A stretch of 64,000 nt of DNA from Lasiosphaeria ovina. Lineage: Eukaryota; Ascomycota; Sordariomycetes; Sordariales; Lasiosphaeriaceae. Location of the stretch: positions 3,048,001 through 3,112,000 of the forward strand of contig JAULSN010000004.1 in assembly GCA_033439765.1 (NCBI GenBank), given 5' to 3'. Under the pieces are notes generated by a model that ran no database searches, was not told the DNA's origin, and saw only the letters and a program-made list of their open reading frames with translations. The position numbers and the translations under genes are program-made. Below, piece after piece: positions 10,264-21,778 of this stretch (position 1 is the stretch's first letter; each line of letters opens with the position of its first letter).

Positions 10264-11723
10264 AGATGGGGGAGGGATGTGTTTTGGTGGTGGGTGTTTG
10301 TGGAGAAAGGGGGGTGGGAATTAATGGTACTGTTGTGGAGGCTTGAGCTCCGAGTTCCGAGCCCGCATTCATTTGTTTTCCTGTTTGATTTATTTTTTAT
10401 TTTCTAGTTCTTATTCTTTTCCTTTTTTTTTTTTCGCTTCATTTCTTGCTTTCTTCTCTCCATTCCTCTTTTACTCAGGACATCTTTGCCCCTTCGCCTT
10501 CTTCCTTATGTTGTTTTCCCTCCTGTCTCGTCTCTAGCCTTTGTGCCGTGGGCTTTGGTATTGCATCGTTTGGGGGCGACCAACGGTCTTGCGACGGGAA
10601 TCTTGCTGCTGAAGTGCGCCATCCACCAATGTGAGACGCTTCAGTCTCATCAATAAGACACGCATCCGGGGGAAATGCGGCCTCGATGAGTTTGGTGGCA
10701 GGCCAGAAACGATTATTAGCTCCTGCTCAGGTTCCAAGCGTATTTAATACGGATTTGGCAAAAATACATTGTCGGGGGTGACTATTGAGGTACTTGGTCA
10801 GATCCGCTCCCATCAACACTTACACACCAGTCACAGAATCCTAATCGCCGGGTTCACGAGAAAGCCGTCGAGATACAACATGCTGTACCGGCCGGCGTCG
10901 TCGGCGTCAGAATCGGCACAGGCTCAGGCAAGCCTGGCCCCCGCCTCGTGGAGCCGCGCAACACCAGCAGGCCCATCACACTGACTTCGCTGCGGGCCAG
11001 AGACTAGTGCTGCACACAATAACCACCTAACCTTTGTTGCCTCTGCCACTCTTGACACTCTTGTCCTAAAGACCCTTACAGCGACGATAATTCTCTCCCT
11101 TCTTAATAATACCGAGGGTGGCGACTGAATTCTCGGTATCACTATGTCGAGTACCATCGCCCAAAGACCGAGTCTTTGAGGTGTGGAAGCTACGGTTCCT
11201 AGGTACCCAGACCTACTTGGTTGCCGATGAGGGAGGCAGGGCGAAGACCAACCCATGATTCCCCTGGAAGAGTTCGGGTCAGTATTTCGTATGTACATTT
11301 CAAACATTGACAGCCATGAGGCTAATAAGACACGGAGCAGGCATGGTTATGACTCTTCCTCTTGGCTATCTTCATGTTCCGAGGCAACGTAATCCATATC
11401 CCTATCTATCTACCAGCCACCTACATAGTGAAGCTGGAAGTTCCCGCCGACTCCCGCATCGAGTCCATCGAGCGTCTCGTATGCCTAGGCTCTGCTTTGT
11501 CCTCCAAGTCGTGAGCACGTGTGTCGGCAAGCTTTTTCGTGCAGCTGCATTATAGAGGGAGCTCGGTCGGTGACTCCACCGGTGTACCACGCTCAGCAGA
11601 CCAGAAGTCTATGTTGTCTGGATGGGCGTGGTCATAGTGGTCGTAGCGGCCTTCACTATTGGCGGGTGGAAGGAACCGGATGTGCTGGTACCACCCGAAG
11701 GGCGCTGTATACCTTTCGGGCCA
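10264..11723. other. Intergenic, pyrimidine-rich then repeat-like
   Basis: The stretch 10375-10540 is strongly T-rich on the plus strand. A 24-nt word at 10769-10792 recurs at 36093-36116 with one mismatch. The open frames here lack motifs and I do not support a gene. Confidence 0.4.
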
Positions 11724-12731
11724 CTAACTCGCCAAGTCGATCATGCAGATCTTGCGAAAGAGGCAGCGGCCGGGCATCACGGCCTCCACCACTTCGGCAA
11801 CAGCTTCTTTGCTGCGGGTTGAGTGGATTGCGATCAAGACTTCTCTGCCGGCGAACACGCGGTCGAGGTATTGGAGGAAATCCACCAAGTAGCCAGTCCA
11901 GGCAGGGGCCTTTCCAGGCTCCTCCTCCTCCAGTGCAGCAGGACGAACAGGCAGCACGATGATGAGACCCAGCTTCACGACGCCGCCGAGGTATTTCTCG
12001 CACCTCAGCGGGCCTGACCAGGGCATCTCATTGGCCGCCGGCGGATTCATTCGCGCGTATAGAAGAACGCGCTTCATCTTGCCGCCCTTGTGGCAGATTC
12101 CGTAAGGGCGAACGGCTCGGGGGCTGCCGTCGAACCTGAATACGTTACCGCCGTACAGCACTGATTCGGCCTCCTCGTTGATCTGCCGGCAGAGGAGAAG
12201 AAGTGACGGCAGGGCACTTCTCCGTTTCGGAAGGAGATTGAGGTGCGGGTGACTGTCTTGGCACTCGCGGTAGCGCTCTCTATTTACTAATATGATCCAA
12301 CATGTCCGGCACACGCCAATTTCGGGACGGTGTTGGAGGTACGGGTCCCTGTCGCAGTCAAAGATGTAGTTTTGCGGAACGCAGAGCTCGTAGATGCGAA
12401 TGCGGATTTCCAACGGAAGCATGGTTAGAAAAGCGCAGCCTGCCGAGGGAGCTGTAGGTGATGTAGGGAGCAATACAGCCGGCGTCGATGTCGATGGCCA
12501 TGTAGCCGATCCCGCGAGTGATGCTAGTGCCGACAGCGGGGCGATAACAGCATTGTTAGCGGGAGTCGCCATTATTGAGATTGATGAAGCGAATTTCGAT
12601 GGCGATACAGCCGGTGTCGAGGGCGATATAGCTAGTGTCGGGAGCGATGCCAGCGTTGAGGGCGGGGCAACAACGGTGCTGTCAGTGGGATTCGCGATTG
12701 TCGACGACGGCGTTGATTGGTCACCTAACAT
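11724..12731 (-). CDS. DUF7730/2EXR-like (F-box-like) protein, 335 aa
   Basis: This is a single exon. The first 100 residues are low-complexity Ser/Thr/Pro/Ala sequence with loosely repeated phrases (S-T-L-A-S-L-P-T-L-A-I-S-P), encoded by a degenerate tandem repeat at 12440-12700. Around residue 104 the motif F-L-T-M-L-P-L-E-I-R-I-R-I-Y-E-L opens a domain that resembles an F-box helix and begins many fungal DUF7730/2EXR proteins. It is followed by a typical L-L-L-L-C-R-Q-I-N-E-E-A-E-S-V-L-Y-G-G-N-V-F-R-F block near residue 177. These proteins are expanded in Sordariomycetes and mostly uncharacterised; a role as a substrate adaptor is only a family-level guess. No signal peptide or membrane segment is seen. 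Confidence 0.8.
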   Translation of the reverse strand: MLGDQSTPSSTIANPTDSTVVAPPSTLASLPTLAISPSTPAVSPSKFASSISIMATPANNAVIAPLSALASLAGSATWPSTSTPAVLLPTSPTAPSAGCAFLTMLPLEIRIRIYELCVPQNYIFDCDRDPYLQHRPEIGVCRTCWIILVNRERYRECQDSHPHLNLLPKRRSALPSLLLLCRQINEEAESVLYGGNVFRFDGSPRAVRPYGICHKGGKMKRVLLYARMNPPAANEMPWSGPLRCEKYLGGVVKLGLIIVLPVRPAALEEEEPGKAPAWTGYLVDFLQYLDRVFAGREVLIAIHSTRSKEAVAEVVEAVMPGRCLFRKICMIDLAS

Positions 12732-13950
12732 GCTTCACATGGAGGGCTTCTATGTCTGCAAAAGCCAGGGCCGTAATGGTCAAAGTTGGTGTCGTTGTCT
12801 TGTTGTTGCTTGGGAATCTCTGCGAGTGCGACGTGACGTGCGAGATTGGGTTTGGGAGCGGTTGGCGGTGCGGGGAAAAGGAAAAGAAAAAGAAAAAGGA
12901 AGTAGGGTATAACAGTAGAACTTTGCGCCCTACTGCTAGGTTCAGGTTCAGCCACAGTCGGTTTGTTCCGAGAAGACGGGTGCCCTGGTTACTAGGTGGC
13001 GTCTGGTCTTCCTCTGTTCCCGTTCAGCAACACCTGCTTTGATAGCATGCAGCCCTGTACATAAATCCAGCTCTCATAGAAATTACTTCAGCACTACAGC
13101 TCCCCACATCAGAATATCTAATTTCGTGATACACCAGAGTTACTGCCGAACCATTTCGGTTGGTCTTGGTGAGGGAAGCACCGTGGTGGGGGCCGTCCTA
13201 TCGTCCTGTTGATTACGGAGTAACGGGCTGCCGCCACATCTTAGGGCTTTCAAATCGCCTACCTGACTCCCTGGCCGGTCCCGTGCCTGTTCCAGTACCT
13301 CCAAGTAACGCGCAAGGACCTAGTTGCAAGAGATTATGTGAGCAATTTAGAAGCCCTAACGAGTACCCAGTATTTTGAAAGTAAGTGGGGATTTCCGTTA
13401 CAAAAAGGAAACTCCTGGCGGGGATTTCAGAGGCTTTCGCTTATAAAATAAAATTAAAAAAGGAAATAATAGAAATAATTTTATCAAATGTCTCAACGCT
13501 TCCTATCGATATTTAGATGTACTTTTTGGATTTGAATCGGCCTGGGACTTGATTATAGCTACGTATTTATATGATGTTGTGAGAGGCTAGGTTGAAGGTT
13601 TTGAAAGTTTGGAAAACCGTGGAAAATCCGATGTGCTTGGTAACCGTTTTGGCTAAAAAGTTGGGCTTCCTCTGTTAGTTTTAATAAGCAACAGCAGACA
13701 AATAGATGCCCACTCTCTGGTACTCTGGGTGACAACATCCATATGGGTGCAAGCCTCACAATACGTTCCGCTCCATTTCAACCGCTACTACACGTGTAGT
13801 TAGAAGGACTTTCGACTACAGAGGTGCCTGCAAGGCCCCGTCGACTAGGTGTAATTATTGGCCGACCTTCGGCCTGCCAGCGACCTGGGCGAAGGCTGGC
13901 TTGGGGATGTCCAGGTGCCAGTAGGGGCCAGCCAATTGGAATTCCATCCC
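12732..13950. other. Intergenic, AT-rich in part
   Basis: The stretch 13435-13500 is very AT-rich. No open frame with a recognisable motif was found on either strand. Confidence 0.4.
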
Positions 13951-15960
13951 CTTATTCTAAGACCAGAACAAGTGTCGTCATCTTCCACTTCAGATGATGT
14001 TCCGATACGGACCAGTCAATATCGTTGAATGTATCCGATTGCATCGCCGATTCCAGTTGTTCTAGCTTTTTCTCGAGCCGCGCAGAAGCCTCCCCTCTAA
14101 ACCAGCCGATTCTCTTGTATGTTCCTTCCTCAAATCCATTATCATCTTCTTCGGTCTGGCCTAGTTTTAGCGCTACATTATCTTCGCTTGTCAATATCAA
14201 CCCGACAAAGACGGCGTTGCCGGCGATAATGGCAAGGGCTATCTCCGTTTCACCCTCTGGCCATTTTGGATGATCATCGAAAGACAACCTTCCCACCCGA
14301 GACGTCTTCTCTGGCTCATTTTCACGCGACAAAGTACGATAGAGCTCTCGTGAAATTGTGGCGCAATAAGTCTGGATCTTCAGACTCGGGAGGCCTTCTT
14401 GGCCCGGCGGGTCCAAGATGTGACCAACCCCTTTTCGCGACGGGCGAAGCCGACATTGTGTTCCAGTTGAACGTCAAGGCACCGTCAGTTGACGCCCAGG
14501 TCCAAGAAGGCGCAGAGGCCAGTCTAGGAGTTTGTGGCAATTTCGATTTCAATCGGCGATGTCGTATGGTGAAGGATTTATTCGGGATCCATATCAAGCT
14601 CTACGGCAAGGGCTTCAAAAAATGCCAGGCGATCCAGCTGTCTTCCATAGCCATAGCAAAATGTTTCGTGACCGCAGACAGTGCAACCAGCTTGTCCTCT
14701 TGAGGGCGTGAGAGTTTTTTCCGTGCCGTGTAATCTTCCACGACCTGGTGCCAGACCGACGGAGGTCGGCCCCAACCTCGCACATATTCGATTTATTTTT
14801 ATAGAGGCCCCCAAAACCAAATTGATGGCCTTTTATTCCCTTGGGGAAGGCTTCGCTGGCATCTGGAATCTCAGTGCAGCTCCAGAAAATTTGGCCCATG
14901 CCGAAGCTCAAGACTCGAGGGGAGAGGAAATGCTCTTGCAAGACCCAACCGCGAGTGTTGAGCGGCAGCTCCCCAAAAGCTTTGCGGAGGTCTTTTCCGA
15001 GAATGGTAGACACGTAGGTATCCGAATGCATCAGCTGGCTGCCCTCCTCCAAAGGGGGCCGGGTCGTGTCAAGGTTGAAGGGCCGTGTTACATGAGCGGG
15101 CCAGGTGCCGAGGCAGGCCTGGTTTGGATTGGCAGCCCCGGACAGCGAGACCTTGAGGGTGCAGTTGGAATAGACGTCGTACACCTTGGCCGACTCGGAA
15201 CGCTAGTCTTGGATGCTATCGGGGACGGACTGGATGATGCAAAGCGATTCTATCCACAAGTATTGGATGCCAAGGCTCTTGATAAATTGCGATACCTCGG
15301 CGAAGGCCCTGGGAAGGTCGGAATGCTGGATCCCGGCCCGACGAAAGTTGGTCAGACTCGCAGCCTCGAGACGTATAAAGTCGGGATTGGGGCCCCAGCG
15401 GTAGCTGAGTGCGGCGTAGGGGCCAGAGACGTGTTCCTCGGCGGGCAGGACGAGGCGGACCTTGAGCTCGCCCAGCTCAAGGAGACGCGTCGGATAGACT
15501 GTGGTTCGGTTATTGTGGCTGCACTTTTGGTGTGTGCCATCGCATCCATTGAGCCAGTTTTGTGCACGTCTGATCAGAGCTGGCGATGCATGCCTGAAGT
15601 TTTTGGGTGCCCTATCGGCAATACTCGAATTTGACGTCCTCGTAGATGAGATACTCTTCGCGCAAAGGCATTTTGGTATCAGAACCAGGACCCAGCCATA
15701 GTTCCAGCATCAACGAAGAGGGGATATCGAAGCTTTTGTAAATGAAGCGGCGTGTCGAGAGCGTGGTACTAATATTAATATCGACTTGGAAGTGCACAGC
15801 GAGTTTCTCCACGAGGCAGGCGCAAACAGCGCAACCACTTTCGGCCGCTTGCATTAGCGACGCAGCGTCTTCATGGTGCGAGCTTCCGTAGTCAAAATCA
15901 CCCTGCAACCCCAGGAGCACTTCTCGTAGATCATTGCGCGTGTCATGGCCGAGGGAGTTG
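13951..15960 (-). pseudogene. HET domain gene, inactivated
   Basis: On the minus strand the pieces of a full HET protein occur in order but in different frames. They are an N-terminal region with H-H-E-D-A-A-S-L-M-Q-A-A-E-S-G-C near 15880, a W-L-N-G-C block near 15550, P-Y-A-A-L-S-Y-R-W-G near 15415, Y-L-W-I-E-S-L-C-I-I-Q near 15260, V-Y-S-N-C-T-L near 15175, R-G-W-V-L-Q-E near 14965, V-V-E-D-Y-T-A-R-K near 14745 and a C-terminal W-A-S-x-D-G region near 14490. A TAG at 15205-15203 falls where relatives have tryptophan (TGG to TAG). The frame also changes near 15560, 14850 and 14420-14600 without good splice sites throughout. Some changes might be introns, but the stop inside the HET core argues for a pseudogene. 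Confidence 0.8.
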
Positions 15961-16824
15961 GTTTCGGTTGAAAAGAGAGGTAAAGGTTAATTAAGGTCAA
16001 AGGTGAGATTCTCCAATCTCGACTGGGAAGAGGAGCTGAGCATCCTGCCGAGTTCCAACAATCACGTGTATTTTTAGGCAAGGTAATTAGCTGATTGGTC
16101 CCCTTACGGTCATGGTAATTCAGGTACAGACAGACCACACCGCCTGGTGCTTTCAATTCTTGAAATTTTACGCTATTCGATTGACTTCTTTTCCTCCAGG
16201 GCCTGAACTTGACTCAAGCTCACAAAGTTTCGTCTTCATATCTTCCGAGGCAATATTTTGAATAGCGATGAGCCTTTTCAAGAATGAAATTCAATAACTA
16301 ACCAGCCCAGACCTAGACTAGACGAACGTCTTCAACTCGTCGCAGTATCCCTGTGCAACAACAGCCTCATAGCCGCAGAACTCCACAATCCTCTTCATCT
16401 TCTTGTCCTCGGTGCGCTTACTCACGACATGACATGCATCCAAAAGTCAACCCCACCGCACGAACACCTCCAGCCTCCAGTCGGTCTCATCCTCTCCAAA
16501 TCCTCGGTCCACCCTTGGGCCTCGGGCACCGATTGCCCCGCAAATGTCTCCGTGGTTGCTCCGCAACTCCCTCCCAAGTCCCCAATCCCTCCAAAGTGCC
16601 GTATTCAATCAATCATATTATGTCTCCGAGAAACCCTCCCTGTCGCATCACGAAACGACGGCGTAGGCTCTATAAAGAGCTCGCTCTGGTTTTGCTTGAT
16701 ATAGTAAAAGCAAAATACTCAAGGAATTCCCAACTTGCTAAGCTCCCTCTTCTTCATCAAGACCAACACAAACAAAACAGAAATCGGCTCAAACACCTAC
16801 CACAGCCTCACCTGCACTACTGCA
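15961..16824. other. Intergenic, promoter side of the SDR gene
   Basis: This lies between the HET pseudogene and the SDR start and is moderately pyrimidine-rich on the plus strand. The open frames are proline/serine-rich chance frames without motifs. Confidence 0.4.
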
Positions 16825-18025
16825 ATGTCTGTCCCCACCGTTGTATTCGTTACTGGCGCAAGCAGAGGCGAGTATCTGCACCATTTGTCCCTCCCGTAGC
16901 AAGCACTGAAGAATTGAAGGAGGCCTGCGCTCATCCGTAGCCGTCTAGGCTAACGTTGTCTCTGTCCGCCGACTATGCAGGAATCGGCAAGACACTGGTC
17001 CAGACCTATCTTGCTCGGCCCAACCACATCGTCGTCGGCAGTGTCCGTGACACGGTCTCGACCAACGCCGAGGCCCTCAGATCGCTGTCTGCCGCCGACG
17101 GAAGCCGCCTGTTGCTAGTCAACATCGAGAGCACCTCATACGCCGACCCTACCGCTGCCGTGCGCGAGCTCGAGGCCGCCGGCATCGACCATGTCGACAT
17201 TGTTATCGCCAACGCTGGCGGCGCCGGCGGCGGCCTAGCCCCTCTAACCATCGTCACCCCTGAGAACGTGGCCGACGTCCTCGCCCTCAACGCGCTGGGC
17301 CCTCTCGCTCTGTATCAGGCTGTCCTGCCTCTGCTGAAGAAGTCGCCGGCGCCCAAATGGGTGTCCGTAACCAGCGCTGTGGCCTCCATTGGCAACATGG
17401 AGAACTTCCACTCCCACGTCGCTCCAGCCTACGGCATCGGCAAGGCCGCGCTGAACTGGATCACCGTGTATGTCCATCTTCAAAAGGCACTGCGAACGAT
17501 TCAATTGGGAGATGGCTGACTGTGTCCCAAAATTAGAGCCGCGCACTGCGGCAACAAGGAGCTCATTGCGTTTGTCCTGCACCCTGGGTAAGCAAGCAAG
17601 CACGCCCACCGCTCCAACAGAAAATCTCGGAACCCCAATCCAGCCCTTGGAGGATAGAAACGGAAAAAAGGAAAAAAGGAAAAAAGGAAAAAAGGAAAAA
17701 AGGAAAAAAGTCCAAGGATCTGACCGCCTTGACACAGCCTGGTCCAGAGCGACGGCGGCAACCGGGCCGCCAGGGGCATGGGCCTGCCCCAGGCGCCCAT
17801 CGCCCTCCAGCAGAGCGCCGACGCCATTATCAAGCTGGTAAGCTTCCCCGTCAAAACGGTCGCTCTCCCGTCCTTGCCGCCTACGGAAACCTCGAAGAAG
17901 AAGAAGAAGAAGCCGAGCTAACACAACCTTACTTGCGAACTATTAATTAGATCGACAAGGCCACGCGCGAAAAGACTTCGGCCAGGTTCTTCGACGCCAT
18001 CCAGGGCACTGAGATTCCCTGGTGA
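16825..18025 (+). CDS. Short-chain dehydrogenase/reductase (SDR), 5 exons, 251 aa
   Basis: The exons are 16825-16867, 16981-17467, 17537-17587, 17738-17837 and 17951-18025 (756 nt). The Rossmann motif T-G-A-S-R-G-I-G is restored only by splicing exon 1 to exon 2. It is followed by N-A-G-G (cofactor-binding loop), a catalytic S-V-T-S region and Y-G-I-G-K, which fits the YxxxK active site. The length is normal for a classical single-domain SDR. Such enzymes reduce carbonyls or oxidise alcohols with NAD(P)H; the substrate here is unknown, although the closest-looking fungal group is often annotated as norsolorinic-acid-ketoreductase-like. The first intron uses GC-AG boundaries (GCGAGT...GCAG). 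Intron 3 carries a (GGAAAAAA)n tract. No signal peptide is seen. Confidence 0.88.
17662..17710 (+). repeat. (GGAAAAAA)n microsatellite in an SDR intron
   Basis: About six copies of an 8-bp purine unit lie within intron 3 of the SDR gene, upstream of its acceptor at 17737. Confidence 0.95.
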
Positions 18026-19912
18026 ACCTATCCTTTTCTTTGAAGGATATTGGCTGGGAACCCTGCGACTTAATTAACCTGCTGGACGAGTAAGGTTGCC
18101 CATCTGCCAGTTGAGCAATGAGTCTGAAGTAAATGGGTCTGAAAGAAAGTCAAACAATACCTATATAGTCACTCCCCAGAGCACAACTCTAATATACCCG
18201 AGTCAAGTGAAAATCAGCCCAGTGGCCCAAAAGGGTGAAGGAGAGTGGGACGATGGGGACATTGAGCCTTTTTGGGCCGAGATAGCCAGCTGGGACTGGC
18301 GGAAGCACCCGGACACCGAGCTTGACCACAGTGTCTCGGAATACCAGCGGCCACTCTCCCATTAGGTTGCCATGCGACAACAAGAGATGGCGGACGATGA
18401 CGGCCAGCCCGGCCGCAGAAAGACGAAAGACGCACGCCGCCCTATTATTCCTACGTACCTAGGCAACCGTTTGAGATTGATCATCCCCCGTGCCGAGCCC
18501 GGGCCTCGGGGGGGACCCCGGGGAATCTGTGGGCTACCTGGGAGCGCCCGGGAACCAAGGGTCTTGTCCCGGGCGTCGTGATGCTGGCGAACGGGAAACC
18601 TGCGGCGGACAAGGAGCGAAGCCGGCGCTGCCCCAGTCGTTGTCGAAGATCGCCTTGGGAGCTAGTGATGGGGGTGGGTGAGGGTGGTGCCGGAGAGGAG
18701 GGCAAAGAGGGAGCGGGGGGGACGGAAAGGGGGAACATATTGAAGGATAGGGCGCGGGAATTCAGCCGGCAGGGCAGGTCCATTCTACATGAGGGAAATT
18801 GAGTACCTTACCTAGGTGTGGTGATTTCGTTGTTGTTATACTTCAAGCTACCTAGCTGGGATGCATAACTTGCCCTTCAAATCCTTCAATGCAGCAGCAG
18901 CGGTTCTCGGTGTAGAATCTCGGTAACCCCTTCCAGAATAACGAGGTTTGCCCTATTGGGTACGAATCGTGAGTGGTTCCGAAAATTGAACATTTTATTA
19001 CTTTTATTTCCTTTTGCTATTTCCCTTCTTCTCTCTTCTTCTTTTCCGAAAGAAATACCATTCAACGGCAGCAACGGATGACCGGTCTCCGATACGAATC
19101 ACCCACCTCGCAGTTTGAAGGCTTTCAAATTCTGTCAAGGTCGTCCAATCTCGCACGCTTCTCGGACCGAATCATTATCGTGGCTCTCAAAAAAAAGAAG
19201 AAAAAAAGACAAAAAGAAAGAATGTCTCAGTTTCTGGGGTTTGATCAGCGGTACCTAATACGTAATTGCAGCGACGATCCGCCAAGACGGACCGCCTCTT
19301 ATTGGTGTAGCACTCCTCTCCTCCTTTCTCAGCTTTGTCCCAATGTAGACTTCTAGTACCACCGTACCACAGCTGTAGAACGCGCATGTCGTGACACAAA
19401 AAAAAACCGGCCCCGCTTCGTGACTATCGGCAGGTCTCGCAGCCATTCGGCATGCCCGGAATAGCTGCAGCTGAATACTATACCCCACGTGCATGCAGAT
19501 GGTGCGGACGATGGAGGCGGGTCGGGGGGAAAGACTGCGAGGGCGCGGATTCCGAGAGTGCGAGGCTGCCTAGGTAGGGAGCTGCCTTTACCGATTCCGA
19601 GAGGCGCGGCCCACTGTTTTGGACACGCTCGCTGTCGTGGCATGCTGTGCTCTCTCCCTGTCTTGCGACGCGTTTTCGCGCGAGCGCTCTTCTGCTCGTT
19701 GCAGCGTCTATTATTAGATAAGTTGGTCCATGTGGTGATCAGATCTGTGTGTTGACGGGTATTTAAACGACCAATATCCCTCCTCGAGTCCTCATCCCTC
19801 TGGCGATGTCTTTCTTGCCTCCCTCGCGTATCATTGTCCTGCTGTTTGCTTGTCTTCATTGCTCGCCGAGTTCCTCGTCGCGTACGGATACACTCCCAAC
19901 AACTCCGGAACC
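18026..19912. other. Intergenic; promoter region of the TNT-domain gene
   Basis: No gene is supported. The plus strand has purine runs at 19188-19222. A TATTTAA box with a nearby CCAAT lies at about 19760-19775, some 140 nt before the start codon at 19913, and may be core promoter elements. Confidence 0.4.
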
Positions 19913-20454
19913 ATGAAGTCTGCCACGGCGATCGCTGCCTTGGTTGGCATCTCGCTCCATGCCTTCTTGGGAGAAGCAGCGCCGCTCCCTAGCAACACAA
20001 GCTCGGCGGTGGCCAGGACCTGCAACCCGCGATCCCCTGGCTACTGTACCGGAACGAATTACACTGCATCGCTCCAGGACACCTACGTGTGCGGCGACAG
20101 CAGGCTCGGCCCCGTCGTGCTGCCCACCTATCTGGAGCCGCTCGGGTCCGTGGTCGAGCTCTACGAGCGCTACGGCGGGCTGTGCCCCGGCCAGTTCCTA
20201 GCCAAGCATTGGAACGCGTCGCATGTCAACCCCAGGACCGGCAAGGTCGACCCCAGCTACGAGTACCCTCCATTCGAAGGCTTCTCGCTCGACGCCCACC
20301 ACCAGCCAATGCGGGCCAACTTCACGCTCGAGAACGGGACGTATGTCGACCGGTTCGGCGCCGAGTCCGGCAACTACATCAGCCCGTTCGGATCGCCTTA
20401 CATTCAACGTTCCCTGCCGCCGAACAGCTTGAACACGCACCTCTCCACAGGGTG

Positions 20455-20493
<39 letters not shown>

Positions 20494-20747
20494 CCGCACT
20501 CCCCAAGAACCACGATGGCGGAGGACTAACTCGCAGGATCAGCAACGCGTTCAACTATTATGTGTACTACGTGATCAAGCCGTTCATCGTTTTGGCCGGG
20601 CCGGCAGCGCCATGGTTCGAGATGCCGGGTCAAGGCGTGCAGTACGAGCTGTACAAGCCCATCTCCCAGCTCCTCACCACCGCGGACGGCGGGCCGTACT
20701 TGGAGCCCGTGGCGAACCCGGAGACGCTGTTGCCGGTTATTCAGTAG
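19913..20747 (+). CDS. Secreted TNT-domain NAD glycohydrolase, 2 exons, 249 aa
   Basis: The exons are 19913-20451 and 20537-20747 (750 nt). The product opens with a signal-peptide-like segment ([19 protein letters not shown]), so secretion or surface display is likely. An N-terminal cysteine-containing part ([14 protein letters not shown]) precedes the TNT fold. TNT features are a Y-P-P-F-E-G-F block near residue 120, a D-R-F-G-x-E-x-G block with nearby S-P-F-G-x-P near residues 146-163, R-S-L-P-P-N-x-L-N-T, and in exon 2 Y-x-V-x-K-P-F followed by APWF and a G-Q-G-V-Q-Y segment. The family hydrolyses NAD(P)+ to nicotinamide and ADP-ribose; a secreted fungal relative is known from Aspergillus fumigatus. 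The gene looks intact. Its biological target here is unknown, and no immunity partner gene is recognised next to it. Confidence 0.85.
20457..20488 (+). repeat. (CT)n microsatellite in a TNT gene intron
   Basis: Sixteen CT dinucleotides lie directly behind the 5' splice site and fill much of the 85-nt intron. Confidence 0.95.
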
Positions 20748-21778
20748 CCGTGGCGCCTATATGAAGCGCAGCGTTATTGCTGGTGATGAAATGAACATGG
20801 AGCATGTTGAGGCTAGACAGAAGCGAACCAATAAAATAGGGCGTCTCGGTTGGAAGAGTTGCATTAATTCCAACTCGTCATCCGTCATGTGTAATATGGC
20901 CCAGACTTACTACAGCTGCGGCTGCAGGGACCTACCTATACGTTGTCAAGGAGCCTCGCTGCTCTCGTCACCCCAACTATTCAACCACGAACGTCGGCAG
21001 CACCCACCTTATGATTATTTTGTTCTATCGGCTCTGAACTAAGGTAATTGGTGTAACTATAGCTCTTCCGCCGCCTGGGTCGGGTCGGATAGGATCGGTA
21101 GGATAGGATCCGGAGAACCTTCGCGTCCTAATTACGCAGGCAGATTCGGTAGGCAGGTGGGCGACTGCCGAGTGCCGACCGGCTCGAGCATGGTCTGGTC
21201 AGACCCAGAGGAACATTGAACGGCCGGCCGCATGTCAATCGCTAGCCCCACTTCTGCTTGCCTGTTCTATTGCTCGCATGCATGGCTCTGGACTCTGTAG
21301 GCCTTATCGGGAAGTCTAGACCTCATGGCGTTTTTTTCAGCTCGGCGGGGTATTCCTGCAGCGATGTCCATGATCCCCCATTTTCGGCTTTCCTCAGCAG
21401 GCTCAGGGCACATGTGGCTTAGACCAAGCCAGCTGAGCTTTTCTGGTCCGAGCTTGTGTCCGCCATGCAAGTCGCTGCAGACCGAACAAGTCCCAACCCA
21501 GAAAATGTGGTGCGGCTTTTGACAAGAGCTGGCTCCCACTTCTGTCCTGGCTCCCACTTCTGTCCTGGCCAACATGGGGCACACTCACTCGATATTCGGG
21601 GAAATCGTGAGAAACACTAAAAGCTGAAACCGGGAGTTCCTCTAGTGAAAAGACAGGTGAGTGCCCGGCGCCTGCTCTGGTCCTCGAGCTTTCAAGTTGC
21701 TCCAACCTTCCCGACATAGCTAAGCCCGTCAACGCCATAATTAACTAGTATCTAGCATCTTGTTTTGCTCTGCCTAAC
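20748..21778. other. Intergenic with a short dispersed repeat
   Basis: No gene is recognised. The stretch 21085-21160 resembles 27605-27695 in the same orientation, including 18 identical nucleotides at 21117-21134. Confidence 0.45.
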
